From Sandaracinus amylolyticus (GTDB taxonomy: Bacteria; Myxococcota_A; Polyangia; Polyangiales; Sandaracinaceae), in assembly GCF_000737325.1 (NCBI RefSeq), contig NZ_CP011125.1, positions 992,001 to 1,056,000 of the forward strand: a DNA stretch of 64,000 bases, written 5' to 3'. Below, piece by piece: positions 10,155 through 18,434 of the stretch. Positions within the stretch are counted from its first letter, which is position 1; each line of letters starts with the position of its first letter. A program made the translations under genes and the position numbers. The notes below the pieces were generated by a model. That model did no database searches and was not told the DNA's origin. It saw only the letters and a list, made by a program, of their open reading frames with translations.

Positions 10155-12398
10155 ATGCCGAGAGATCGCGGACGCTCGATGCGCATCCTCCACCTCGAGG
10201 ATGATCCTCGCGACGCCGAGCTCGTGCACGAGCACCTCGCGAGCGACGGCCTCGAAGCGCGCATCGTGCGCGTCGGCGATCGCGACGCGTTCGAGCGCGA
10301 GCTCGCGGGCGGCGGGTTCGATCTCGTGCTCTCCGACTACGAGCTGCCCGCGTACGACGGACGCGCCGCGCTCGATCGCGCGCGAGAGAGCGCGCCCGAC
10401 GTCCCGTTCGTCTTCGTGTCGGGGGCGATCGGCGAGGAGATCGCGATCGAGTCGCTCAAGCGCGGCGCGACCGACTACGTGCTGAAGCACCGGCTCGAGC
10501 GGCTCGGCCCAGCGGTGCGTCGCGCGCTGCGAGAGCGCGAGAACCTGCTGCTCCGGCGCGCCGTGGAGCGCGAGCGCGACGCGCTGCACGAGGCCGAACG
10601 GCGCGCGCGTCGCGAAGCGGAGCGCGTCGCGGCGGAGAACCGCCTGCTCGCCGACGCGAGCGAGGTGCTCGCGTCGTCGCTCGATCTCGCGCCGACGCTC
10701 GTGCGCGCGCTGCGCCTGCTCGTCCCGCAGCTCGCCGACTGGGCGGTGATCGATCTCGTCCGCGAGGACGTCGCCGACGAACAGCACGAGACGCAGCGCG
10801 TCGCGTGGGCGCACCGGGACCCGGCGCGCGAGCAGCTGCTCTCGTCACGCGACGGCTGGCAGGACGACCCGCTCGGCGCCGCGGAGGTGATGCGCACCGG
10901 CGAGGCGCGCGTGGTCGCGGGCGCCGACACGTCCGCGGGATTGCGCGAGCAGCTCGGGCTGCACCTCGCGATCGTGGTGCCGATCTCGCTGCGCGCGTCG
11001 CGCCTCGGCACGCTGGTGCTCGCGACCGCGGACGAGCGGCGCGGGTTCGTGGAGCGCGACGTGGCGCTCGCGATGGAGCTCGCGCTGCGCATCGCGGTCG
11101 CGATCGACAACGCGCGGCTCTACGCGCAGGCCCAGTCGGATCGGAAGCGCGCGGAGGATGCGAACCGCGGCAAGGACGAGTTCCTCGCGACCGTCTCGCA
11201 CGAGCTGCGCACGCCGCTCAACGCGATCCTCGGCTGGGCGCGGATGCTGCGCGAAGGCACGATCGGCCCCGAGAAGCAGCGCCGCGCCATCGAGATCATC
11301 GAGCGCAACGCGCGCGTGCAGACGCAGCTCATCGAGGATCTGCTCGACGTGAGCCGCATCGTGAGCGGGAAGCTGCGCCTCAGCCCCGCGCCGATCGACC
11401 CCGCGAGCGTCGTGGAGATGGCCGTCGAGGCGATCCGCCCGCAGGCCGAGGCCCGCGGCGTGCGCATCGCAGCCGAGGTGCCGAGCGAGATCGGCGAGGT
11501 CCTCGGCGACGCGGACCGACTGCAGCAGGTCGTGTGGAACCTGCTGACGAACGCCGTGAAGTTCACGCCGACACAAGGACGCGTCGACGTGCGGCTGCGC
11601 GCGCTCCCCGGCGAGGTCGAGATCGTCGTGCGCGACACCGGCGCGGGCATTCCGCGCGAGTTCCTCCCGCACGTCTTCGATCGGTTCCGTCAGGCCGACG
11701 CGGGCAAGGCGCGCGCGCACGGAGGGCTCGGGCTCGGGCTCACGATCGTGCGTCACATCGTCGAGCTGCACGGCGGGAGCATCGTCGCCGACAGCGATGG
11801 AGAAGGGCGCGGCGCGACGTTCACGGTGCGCCTGCCCGCATCCGTCAGAGCAGGGACGCGGCCGCAGGTGGTCGCGGTCGCGCGCCCGTCGCTCGCACCG
11901 ACGCTGCGCGAGGGACCGCGGCTGCGCGGCGTCCGCGTGCTCGTCGTCGACGACGAGATGGACGCACGCGAGCTCCTCGTGAGCGCGTTCCACGAGCTCG
12001 AGGCGTCGGTGACGATCGCCGCGTCGGCGGACGAGGCGCTGCGCGTGGTGCGCGACGCGCGCCCGCACGTGCTGGTGTCGGACATCGGCATGCCCGGCGA
12101 GGACGGCTACTCGCTCATCCGCAAGGTGCGCGCGATCGAGCAGGAGCTCGGCATGCGCGTGCCCGCGATCGCGCTGACCGCGTACGCCGCGATCGAGGAT
12201 CGCACCAAGGCGCTGAGCGAAGGCTTCGATCGTCACGTCGCGAAGCCGGTCGAGCCGAGCGAGCTCGCGGTCGTCATCGCCGAGCTCACCGAGCCGATCC
12301 GCGCCGATCTCGACGGAGATCACTCCGACGCGAACGAGAGCACGACGTCGCGCTCGGTCTCGTCGGGCGGGAACGACTCGGGGCGCTCGCTCTCGTAG
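10155..12398 (+). CDS. Hybrid histidine kinase REC-GAF-HisKA-HATPase-REC
   Basis: 747 residues, cytoplasmic. An N-terminal receiver (LHLEDDPRD, Asp in FDLVLSDYELP), a GAF-like sensor domain (about 160-310), HisKA with His349 in VSHELRTPLN, an HATPase_c domain (NLLTNAVKF, RDTGAGIP, GLGLGL) and a C-terminal receiver (VLVVDDE, Asp in VLVSDIGMPGEDGY, Lys in HVAKPVE). The start at 10155 is supported by AAGGAG eight bases upstream. It follows the response regulator by 14 bp, making a three-gene phosphorelay operon. The 3' end overlaps the convergent gene at 12320 by 79 bp. Confidence 0.95.
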   Translation: MPRDRGRSMRILHLEDDPRDAELVHEHLASDGLEARIVRVGDRDAFERELAGGGFDLVLSDYELPAYDGRAALDRARESAPDVPFVFVSGAIGEEIAIESLKRGATDYVLKHRLERLGPAVRRALRERENLLLRRAVERERDALHEAERRARREAERVAAENRLLADASEVLASSLDLAPTLVRALRLLVPQLADWAVIDLVREDVADEQHETQRVAWAHRDPAREQLLSSRDGWQDDPLGAAEVMRTGEARVVAGADTSAGLREQLGLHLAIVVPISLRASRLGTLVLATADERRGFVERDVALAMELALRIAVAIDNARLYAQAQSDRKRAEDANRGKDEFLATVSHELRTPLNAILGWARMLREGTIGPEKQRRAIEIIERNARVQTQLIEDLLDVSRIVSGKLRLSPAPIDPASVVEMAVEAIRPQAEARGVRIAAEVPSEIGEVLGDADRLQQVVWNLLTNAVKFTPTQGRVDVRLRALPGEVEIVVRDTGAGIPREFLPHVFDRFRQADAGKARAHGGLGLGLTIVRHIVELHGGSIVADSDGEGRGATFTVRLPASVRAGTRPQVVAVARPSLAPTLREGPRLRGVRVLVVDDEMDARELLVSAFHELEASVTIAASADEALRVVRDARPHVLVSDIGMPGEDGYSLIRKVRAIEQELGMRVPAIALTAYAAIEDRTKALSEGFDRHVAKPVEPSELAVVIAELTEPIRADLDGDHSDANESTTSRSVSSGGNDSGRSLS

Positions 12399-12724
12399 AG
12401 CGCGGACCAGGTGCCGCTGCGCCGCCGCAGCCGCAGCGGTGCCGTCCGCGCGCAGCGTCGCGCTCGCTTCCGCGCGACGAGGAGCGCGAGCACGCGATCG
12501 CTCGTGGGCTCGACGACGCAGCGCACCTCGGCGGCGCCGAGCCGCGCCCACGAGGTGGTCGCGGCGCGACGACAGGTCTCGTCGAGGTCTGCTGGCTCGT
12601 CGGCGATCGATGGCCACTCGCGCGTTTCGGCGCCGATCGGGACGCGCACGTCGTCCTGCGCGCGGGCGCGCACGGCCCACGTGAGCAGGAGCATCGTGAT
12701 CCCGAGGGTGCGCATCGCGAGCAT
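12320..12724 (-). CDS. Small secreted protein of unknown function
   Basis: 134 residues. The N-terminus is a Sec signal peptide (MRTLGITMLLLTWAVRARAQ) with a likely cut after ARA. The mature part contains two Cys and is basic; no family recognised. It starts 6 bp after the stop of the alpha/beta hydrolase, so it is probably the last gene of the mevalonate transcript. Its last 26 codons lie opposite the end of the hybrid kinase gene, an unusually long convergent overlap. Confidence 0.75.
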   Translation of the reverse strand: MLAMRTLGITMLLLTWAVRARAQDDVRVPIGAETREWPSIADEPADLDETCRRAATTSWARLGAAEVRCVVEPTSDRVLALLVARKRARRCARTAPLRLRRRSGTWSALYESERPESFPPDETERDVVLSFASE

Positions 12725-12730
12725 TCCGGC

Positions 12731-13789
12731 TCAGGGCGCGAGCTCGCGCAAGAACGTCTCGAGCGCTCGAGAGAAATCCTCCCGCTGCTCGACGAGCGCG
12801 AAGTGGTCGCCGTCCACTTCGATCATCCGCGCGCCCGCACGGCCGGCCCACGCGCGCGCGAGCTCGATCGGGAACCGCTCGTCGCGGGTGCCGTGCCACA
12901 CCAGCGTCGGCTTCGCGATCGGCATCGCATGATCGTCGAGCCCGGAGATCGCCACGAGCCCGTCGATCTCGAGCTCACGCGCCAGACGCGTTGCGCCGAC
13001 GCCGCCGTTCGAGAGGCCTGCGAGCACGATGGTGGTGGCGCCGCGCGCTCTCGCGAAGTCGAGCGTGCGACGCGCGATCGCGGGACCGTGCCCGCTCTCC
13101 CAGTGCGTCGAGAACGACGTCGCCGGGCACACCGTGCTCCATCCGGCACGTTCGGCCGCGCGTGCGACGATCCAACAGTACGACGCGAAGCTCCCGCCGT
13201 AGCCGTGGAGGAACACGACCCAGCGCGTGCTCGCGGGCACCTCGTGCACGAACGCGTCGAAGCGCGACGCACGCTGCTCGCCGAGCACCGTCGAGAGGAA
13301 TGGCGTGCTCGTCACCGCACCATCGCTCGCCTCGAGCTCCTCGTAGACCGACGCGACGTCGAACCCGTCGAGCTCTCGCGCGCTCACGCCGCGCGTCACC
13401 CGCATGAGCCGCACGCCGACGAGGCTCACGTCTCGCTCTGCGAAGACACGTCCGAGCGACGACGCGCGCTCGCCCGACGGCAGCACGATCGCCCCGAGGT
13501 ACGCGCCCTCGCGCGCCGGCCACGCGAGCGTCGCGACGATCACGCCGAGCCACACCAGCACGATCGCGCCTGCGACCCGCCGTGTGATGCGCGTCCCGAT
13601 CGCGAGCGCGCAGATCGCCGCTGCCGCGCACACGATCCACGCGAGCCCGCGTGTGCTGATCGGCTGTCCCGCCGCCGCCAACGACACGGGCAGCGCGATC
13701 GTGGCGATCAGCGCTGCCCCGATGCGCGCTGCTTCGCGCGCGCCACGTTCTTCGCGGTGAATCTCACCGTGCGCGTCGTCCACGCGCAC
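12731..13789 (-). CDS. Membrane-anchored alpha/beta hydrolase
   Basis: About 352 residues. Three N-terminal hydrophobic segments are followed by an alpha/beta-hydrolase domain with the oxyanion motif VVFLHGYGGSFASY, the nucleophile elbow GLSNGGVG, the acid in WHGTRDERFP and the catalytic His in VDGDHFAL. The triad is therefore complete. GTG at 13789 lies 5 bp after the stop of HMG-CoA reductase, which suggests translational coupling; a longer open frame upstream would overlap HMG-CoA reductase and has no coding character. Substrate unknown; location in the isoprenoid operon hints at an isoprenoid ester or lipid (inference). Confidence 0.85.
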   Translation of the reverse strand: MRVDDAHGEIHREERGAREAARIGAALIATIALPVSLAAAGQPISTRGLAWIVCAAAAICALAIGTRITRRVAGAIVLVWLGVIVATLAWPAREGAYLGAIVLPSGERASSLGRVFAERDVSLVGVRLMRVTRGVSARELDGFDVASVYEELEASDGAVTSTPFLSTVLGEQRASRFDAFVHEVPASTRWVVFLHGYGGSFASYCWIVARAAERAGWSTVCPATSFSTHWESGHGPAIARRTLDFARARGATTIVLAGLSNGGVGATRLARELEIDGLVAISGLDDHAMPIAKPTLVWHGTRDERFPIELARAWAGRAGARMIEVDGDHFALVEQREDFSRALETFLRELAP

Positions 13790-13793
13790 GCAG

Positions 13794-15092
13794 TCACTCG
13801 GCGGCCTGGAGCTCCGCGTCCGGCGCGAGGCGCTTGAGCGCAGCGCGCGCCGCCTCGACCGTGACCGTGCCCGCCTCGTGGATCTCCGCCGCGACGATCT
13901 CGACGAGATCACCGCGCGCGCCCGCTGCGATCGCCACGCTGCGCGCGTGCAGCGCCATGTGCCCGCGCTGGATGCCGACCGTCGCGAGCGCGCGGAGGGC
14001 CGAGAGGTTCGACGACACGCCGACGCACGCCGCGACCATCGCGAGCTCCTGCGCCGAGTCCACGCCCGCGACGCCGAGCGAGAAGCGCGCGGCCTGGTGC
14101 ACGCGCAGCGTCCCGCCGACGATGCCGAGCGCGAGCGGCAGCTCCATCTGGCCCTCGAGCGCGCCGTCCTCGCCCACGCGCCACGTGCAGAGCGGGCCGT
14201 ACTTGCCGTCCTTCGCGGCCCACGCGTGCGCGCCCGCTTCCACGGCGCGCCAGTCGTTGCCGGTCGCGATCACGACGGGATCGATCCCGTTCATGATGCC
14301 CTTGTTGTGCGTCGCGGCGCGGTACGGATCGCGCGACGCGAACTCGCTCGCGCGCACGATCCCGTCGCGCACTTCCTCGCCGGTGAAGCCCTCGCCCTCG
14401 AGCGCGCTCGCGGGTACGCGGCACTTCACGCGCACCATGCGGCGATCGGTGAGGTTCGACAGGATGCGCAGCCCGATGCGCCCGCCGGCGATGTCGGCGA
14501 CGCGCGGCGCGAGCGACTCGGCGACGGTGTTCACGAGGTTCGCGCCCATCGCGTCGCGGCAGTCGACGAGCACGTGGACGACCATCCAGCCGTCGCCGAG
14601 ATCGCGCACTTCGAGATCGCGCGCGCCACCGCCGCGCGCCACGAGGTTCGGCACGGCCGCGTCGGCGAGCGCGAGCAGCTCGCGCTTCGTCGTCTCCTCG
14701 AGCAGCGCCTCGCGCGCGCTCGCGACGTCGGGCACTTCGTCGAGCTGGATCTGCGAGATCATGATCGGCGCGTCGGCCTCGGCCTCGAAGCCGCCGCCGG
14801 CGCGGATCATCTTGGACGCGTTCGACGCCGCGGCGACGACGCTGGGCTCCTCGACGACCATCGGCGCGAGGTAGTCGCGCCCGTTGATCTGCACGTTGAG
14901 CGTGAGCGCGAGCGGCATCGCGTAGGTGCCGATCACGTTCTCGATGGTCTTGTCGGCGGTCTCGGGATCGAGGCCACCCTGCTCGAGCGCGCGATCGAGC
15001 GCGCCGGGCGGCAGCCCGAGCGATGCCTCGGCGAGGCGGCGACGCTCGATCAGCGTGAGCTTGTAGAAGCCGGGCAAGCGCGAGGTGACCAT
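13794..15092 (-). CDS. mvaA: Hydroxymethylglutaryl-CoA reductase, class II
   Basis: 432 residues. Interconverts HMG-CoA and mevalonate, the committing step of the mevalonate pathway. Class II features seen: ENVIGTYAMPLALTLNVQIN near the start, the EEPSVVAAASNASKM substrate motif with its catalytic Glu, the THNKGIMNGID segment with the catalytic Lys, and the C-terminal HMALHARSVA with the catalytic His. No membrane domain, as expected for bacterial class II. ATG at 15092 has GGAG ten bases upstream; upstream residues in the same frame are not conserved. It lies 16 bp after phosphomevalonate kinase. Confidence 0.96.
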   Translation of the reverse strand: MVTSRLPGFYKLTLIERRRLAEASLGLPPGALDRALEQGGLDPETADKTIENVIGTYAMPLALTLNVQINGRDYLAPMVVEEPSVVAAASNASKMIRAGGGFEAEADAPIMISQIQLDEVPDVASAREALLEETTKRELLALADAAVPNLVARGGGARDLEVRDLGDGWMVVHVLVDCRDAMGANLVNTVAESLAPRVADIAGGRIGLRILSNLTDRRMVRVKCRVPASALEGEGFTGEEVRDGIVRASEFASRDPYRAATHNKGIMNGIDPVVIATGNDWRAVEAGAHAWAAKDGKYGPLCTWRVGEDGALEGQMELPLALGIVGGTLRVHQAARFSLGVAGVDSAQELAMVAACVGVSSNLSALRALATVGIQRGHMALHARSVAIAAGARGDLVEIVAAEIHEAGTVTVEAARAALKRLAPDAELQAAE

Positions 15093-15108
15093 CGAGTGCT
15101 CCGATCGC

Positions 15109-16107
15109 TCAAGAGGACAAAGGCTCGTCGACGTGCACACCGTCGTCGCCGAGCCGGAGGGGGAGTAGGGTCAAGCCGGCGATTCGACACGCGTCGCCGA
15201 GCTCGGCGATCGCGGACTCGGAAGGAAGGAACGCGATGGCGACGTCGCCACCGCCGGCGCCCGAAGGCTTCGCGGAGCCGCCGATCGAGCGCGCGATCGT
15301 CGCGGCCTTGGTGAGCTCGGGCGTGACGATCGGGGCACCGGCGGTCTCGCCGAGGAGCTGCATCGCGTCGTGATGCGCGGCGGCGGCGTCGATCGCGCTG
15401 CGCGCGTCGCCTCGCTCGATCGCGGCGAGCAACGTGGCTGCCGCTTCGCGGAGCGGTGTGATCGCGCGCTGGTACGCGGTGGCATCGCGCGACGCGAGGG
15501 ACTTCACCTTCGCGACGAGGTCGCTGGTGCGCGCGGGGGTGCCGGTCCAGACGAGCGCGAGGTGGAGCGACGCGGGCCAGTCGATGCGCGCGGCGTCGAG
15601 ATGCTCGCCTTCGCGGCGCACGCGCACGAACCCGCCGAGCGTGGAGGCGGCGACGTCGGCGCCGCTGCCCTCGGGCGCGACCGCGCGGTGGCCGTCGAGC
15701 GCGATCGGGAGGAGGCGTGCGCGGACGGAGGGATCGGAGACGTCGAGACCATTCGCTGCCGCGACCGCTGCGACGGTGCCCGCGGCGGCCGCGGCGGAGG
15801 AGCCGAGGCCGAGCTTGCGGCTTCCCTCCCGGAGCGCGGTCGTGTCGATGGCGAGGTCCATGTCGCGGGTGAGCGGGCCGAAGACGGACTCGGCGCACGT
15901 GCGAGCTAGCAGAGCTTCCGGCGGGAGCGGCTGTGCGTCGGGCGAGCGGCCGGGATCCGGCGGTGAGCCGTCGCTCGTGCGGGTCGGGCGGGCCGCGAGC
16001 GTCACCCGGGCGCGGGCAGGCGCCGCCGCGACGAGCGCAGGCGCGCCCTCGAGGACGACGTACTCGCCCGAGATCATGACCTTTCCCGGCGCAGAGACGC
16101 GCACCAC
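15109..16107 (-). CDS. mvaK2: Phosphomevalonate kinase (GHMP family)
   Basis: 332 residues. Phosphorylates 5-phosphomevalonate to the diphosphate. The N-terminal APGKVMISGEYVVLEGAPAL, the ATP-binding glycine/serine loop KLGLGSSAAAAA, GSGADVAAS and the C-terminal KPSGAGGGDVAIAF are the GHMP motifs. The SGEY signature fits phosphomevalonate kinase better than the GEHSVVYG type, which is present in the separate mevalonate kinase at 17490. GTG start with GGGAGG eight bases upstream. It is separated from the upstream half of the cluster by the repeat-bearing gap at 16108-16509. Confidence 0.93.
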   Translation of the reverse strand: MVRVSAPGKVMISGEYVVLEGAPALVAAAPARARVTLAARPTRTSDGSPPDPGRSPDAQPLPPEALLARTCAESVFGPLTRDMDLAIDTTALREGSRKLGLGSSAAAAAGTVAAVAAANGLDVSDPSVRARLLPIALDGHRAVAPEGSGADVAASTLGGFVRVRREGEHLDAARIDWPASLHLALVWTGTPARTSDLVAKVKSLASRDATAYQRAITPLREAAATLLAAIERGDARSAIDAAAAHHDAMQLLGETAGAPIVTPELTKAATIARSIGGSAKPSGAGGGDVAIAFLPSESAIAELGDACRIAGLTLLPLRLGDDGVHVDEPLSS

Positions 16108-16301
16108 GCAGACCCTCCCTAAAGGGGAAAAATTGCCACGGCGCGTGCCCGCTCCGCGTCGGGGAAAACCCCTCTGCCCCCAGCCCGTCGGCGGGCGCGC
16201 GCAATCCTAGCGCCCGTGTAAAGACCCCCGACCGCCCGGAGGTAGAGGTGTCCGTCAGCAGCGCAGATCGAGTGACCTAGCGGAACGACGAGGTCGGCGA
16301 G

Positions 16302-16457
16302 ACCGACCGACGTTGAGCTCATCCGGAGCACCTGATGACACCGTCGGTGGACGTGAACCGACCGTGGTTGAGCTCTCATACCCGCGAACAAGGACGAAAA
16401 ACCGACCGACGTTGAGTTTTTCGTCCAAGAACGAGGTCAAAAACCAACCCAGGTTGA
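16302..16457 (+). repeat. Four degenerate 16-bp direct repeats in the mevalonate cluster gap
   Basis: The 402-bp stretch 16108-16509 holds no gene. It contains four copies of a motif close to ACCGACCGACGTTGAG at 16302, 16357, 16401 and 16442 (spacings 55, 44 and 41 bp). Copy 2 has GTGG and copy 4 AACCCAGG in the middle. Two copies are preceded by GAGGTC at similar distance. The stretch is visibly less GC-rich than its surroundings. It sits upstream of mvaK2-mvaA, so the copies may be operator sites for that half of the operon. Confidence 0.7.
16392..16426. terminator. Perfect 10-bp hairpin around repeat copy 3, possible terminator or attenuator
   Basis: GGACGAAAAA and TTTTTCGTCC form a perfect 10-bp inverted repeat with a 15-nt loop that is exactly repeat copy 3. 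A-run and T-run lie inside the stem, so a transcript from either strand would end the hairpin in a U-rich arm. On the minus strand it lies 84 bp past the mvaD stop and could attenuate read-through into mvaK2. Inference only. Confidence 0.5.
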
Positions 16458-16509
16458 GCCCGAGCGCTCCCATCCGAGGACGCTCCGGGGCCCAGCACCC
16501 CCAGTCCGG

Positions 16510-17493
16510 TCAGCCGACCTCGACTCCCGCCCCCGGCCGCGCGTGCAGCACGCGCAGCACCCCCGGCGTCGCCGCCAGCGCCTGCTCGACCTGCGCCGCC
16601 GCCTCGCCCGGGCACACCGCCTTCACGTGCGGCCCCGCGTCCATCGTCGGCCACACCGGCACCCCGCGATCGCGCAGCTGCTTCACCGTCTGCAGCGCCG
16701 CGATGCTCGCCGGCTGGAAGTACATCGTCGACGGCGAGCTCGTGAACGCGAGCGCGTGCATCGTCGTGAAGCTCTGCTCGACCACCGGCCCGAGCCGCTC
16801 GTAGTCGCGCGCCGCGATCGCCTCGCGGATCACGCCGCACATCGCCGGCGCGCTCTCGACCCACGCGCGCCAGTACGGCGACGTCTCGCGCGAGTGCCCC
16901 ATGCCCTCGCGCGACCCGACGTCCTTGCGACCCTCGGTGATCACCCCGACGACCACGCGCAGATCCCAGTGCGACGCGTCGTGGCGCGGGATCGCCGCGA
17001 GCGCGTCGTCCCCCGGCTCACCCGCGGGCAGCTCGACGAACCCGCCGTAGATCGATCGCGCCGCGCTCGCGCTCGCACGACGCGCCATCGCGCTCGCCTT
17101 CGCGTCGTCGCGCGTCAGGCCATACGCCGCGCGCGCCGCCGCCGCGAGCGCCGCGAACCCCGACGCGCTCGATGCGAGCCCCGACGCCGTCGGGAAATGA
17201 TTGCGGCTCGTCACCCGCGCCTTCGCCGCGATGCCGCTCTCCGCGCGCACCCGATCGAGCATCGCCGTGACGCGCGCCGTCTCCTTCGGCAGCGCGACCT
17301 TCCCGTCGAGCTCGAACACGTCCGCGTCCAGCCGCTCGTCGAGCTCGACGCGCGTCTCGGTCCGCATCGGATCGAGCGTGATCGACAGGCTCGGCACCGC
17401 GGGCAGGTTCAGCCGGTCGTCGCTCTTGCCCCAGTACTTCGCGAGCGCGATGTTCGCGCGCGCGATCGCGTCCGCCTTGCCCGGTGCGCTCAT
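16510..17493 (-). CDS. mvaD: Diphosphomevalonate decarboxylase
   Basis: 327 residues. ATP-dependent decarboxylation of mevalonate diphosphate to isopentenyl diphosphate. Seen: ANIALAKYWGK near the N-terminus, the GHMP loop NHFPTASGLASSASGFAAL, RSIYGGFVE, and TMDAGPHVKAVC with the catalytic-region Asp near the C-terminus. ATG at 17493 overlaps the mevalonate kinase stop by 4 bp (ATGA). All recognised motifs and the normal family length are present. Confidence 0.96.
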   Translation of the reverse strand: MSAPGKADAIARANIALAKYWGKSDDRLNLPAVPSLSITLDPMRTETRVELDERLDADVFELDGKVALPKETARVTAMLDRVRAESGIAAKARVTSRNHFPTASGLASSASGFAALAAAARAAYGLTRDDAKASAMARRASASAARSIYGGFVELPAGEPGDDALAAIPRHDASHWDLRVVVGVITEGRKDVGSREGMGHSRETSPYWRAWVESAPAMCGVIREAIAARDYERLGPVVEQSFTTMHALAFTSSPSTMYFQPASIAALQTVKQLRDRGVPVWPTMDAGPHVKAVCPGEAAAQVEQALAATPGVLRVLHARPGAGVEVG

Positions 17494-18434
17494 CGCTCCT
17501 GATCTCCCGCTGCTTCTCCGCCGAGGAGCGCGACGAACGCGCGCTTGCCGCACTGCTCTTCGATCGCCGCGCGCACCTTCTCCGCGCCCGCGCGATCCTC
17601 GGTCACCGCGATCATGCAGCCGCCGCCGCCGCCGCCGGTGAGCTTCGCGCCGTACGCGCCCGATGCGCGCGCCACGCCGATCATCTCCTCGAGCGTCGCC
17701 GTCGAGATCAACATCCCCGCGAGCAGCGACTGGTTCATGTCGAAGAGCTGACCGAGCGCCTTCAGATCGCCCTGCTCCGCCGCGAGCCGCCCGTTGCGCA
17801 CGATCGCCGCGATCGCGTCGAACTGCTTCTCCATGCGCTCGCGGTTCTTCTCGTGCTGGCGCGCGACCTCGCCGACGGTGATCTTCGTCGAGCACGCCTC
17901 GCCCGAGTCGCCGATCACCAGCGGGATCGCGCGGCGCGTGCGCACGCGCTCGATCGGCTCTCCGCGCACGTACCACGCGAGCCCGCCCGCGATCGACATC
18001 GCGTTGTCGACGCCGCTCGGGTTGCCGTGGAACACGCGCTCCCACGCCAGCGAGACCTCGAGGGCCGATGCATCGTCGCGCTCGACGCCGCGCAGCGCAT
18101 CGATCGCGCGCAGCACCGCGACCCCGAGCGCCGCGCTCGATCCCAGCCCCGATCCGCCGGGCAGATCGACGCGCGCCTCGATGCGCACCGGGCGCTCCAC
18201 GCGCGCCGCTTCGAGCATCACGCCGAACGCCTTCCCGAGCGAGCGCTCGTCGCTCGGGGTGACGGTCACGTCCCACGGCGTCACGTGGAGCGAGCTCTCG
18301 CCCTCCGCGTCCCACGCCCGAGCGCTCGCACCGCGCGGAAGACCCGCGGCGAGCGCGGGACGCCCGTACACGACCGAGTGCTCGCCCAGCAGGATGACCT
18401 TGCCGTGCGCCTCGCCGACGCCCATCGCGCTCAT
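17490..18434 (-). CDS. mvaK1: Mevalonate kinase (GHMP family)
   Basis: 314 residues. Phosphorylates mevalonate at C5. Motifs: HGKVILLGEHSVVYGRPALA at the N-terminus (the GEHSVVYG form is diagnostic), the ATP loop PGGSGLGSSAALGVA, HGNPSGVDNAM, and the C-terminal KLTGGGGGGCMIAV. ATG at 18434 overlaps the prenyl synthase stop by 4 bp and its own stop overlaps the mvaD start by 4 bp, so three genes are chained by ATGA junctions. Confidence 0.96.
   Translation of the reverse strand: MSAMGVGEAHGKVILLGEHSVVYGRPALAAGLPRGASARAWDAEGESSLHVTPWDVTVTPSDERSLGKAFGVMLEAARVERPVRIEARVDLPGGSGLGSSAALGVAVLRAIDALRGVERDDASALEVSLAWERVFHGNPSGVDNAMSIAGGLAWYVRGEPIERVRTRRAIPLVIGDSGEACSTKITVGEVARQHEKNRERMEKQFDAIAAIVRNGRLAAEQGDLKALGQLFDMNQSLLAGMLISTATLEEMIGVARASGAYGAKLTGGGGGGCMIAVTEDRAGAEKVRAAIEEQCGKRAFVALLGGEAAGDQER

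Noticed and set aside
10805-13837. Very long plus-strand frame of about 1000 codons
   Set aside because: Shadow of the hybrid kinase and of minus-strand genes; no domain, extreme Arg content.
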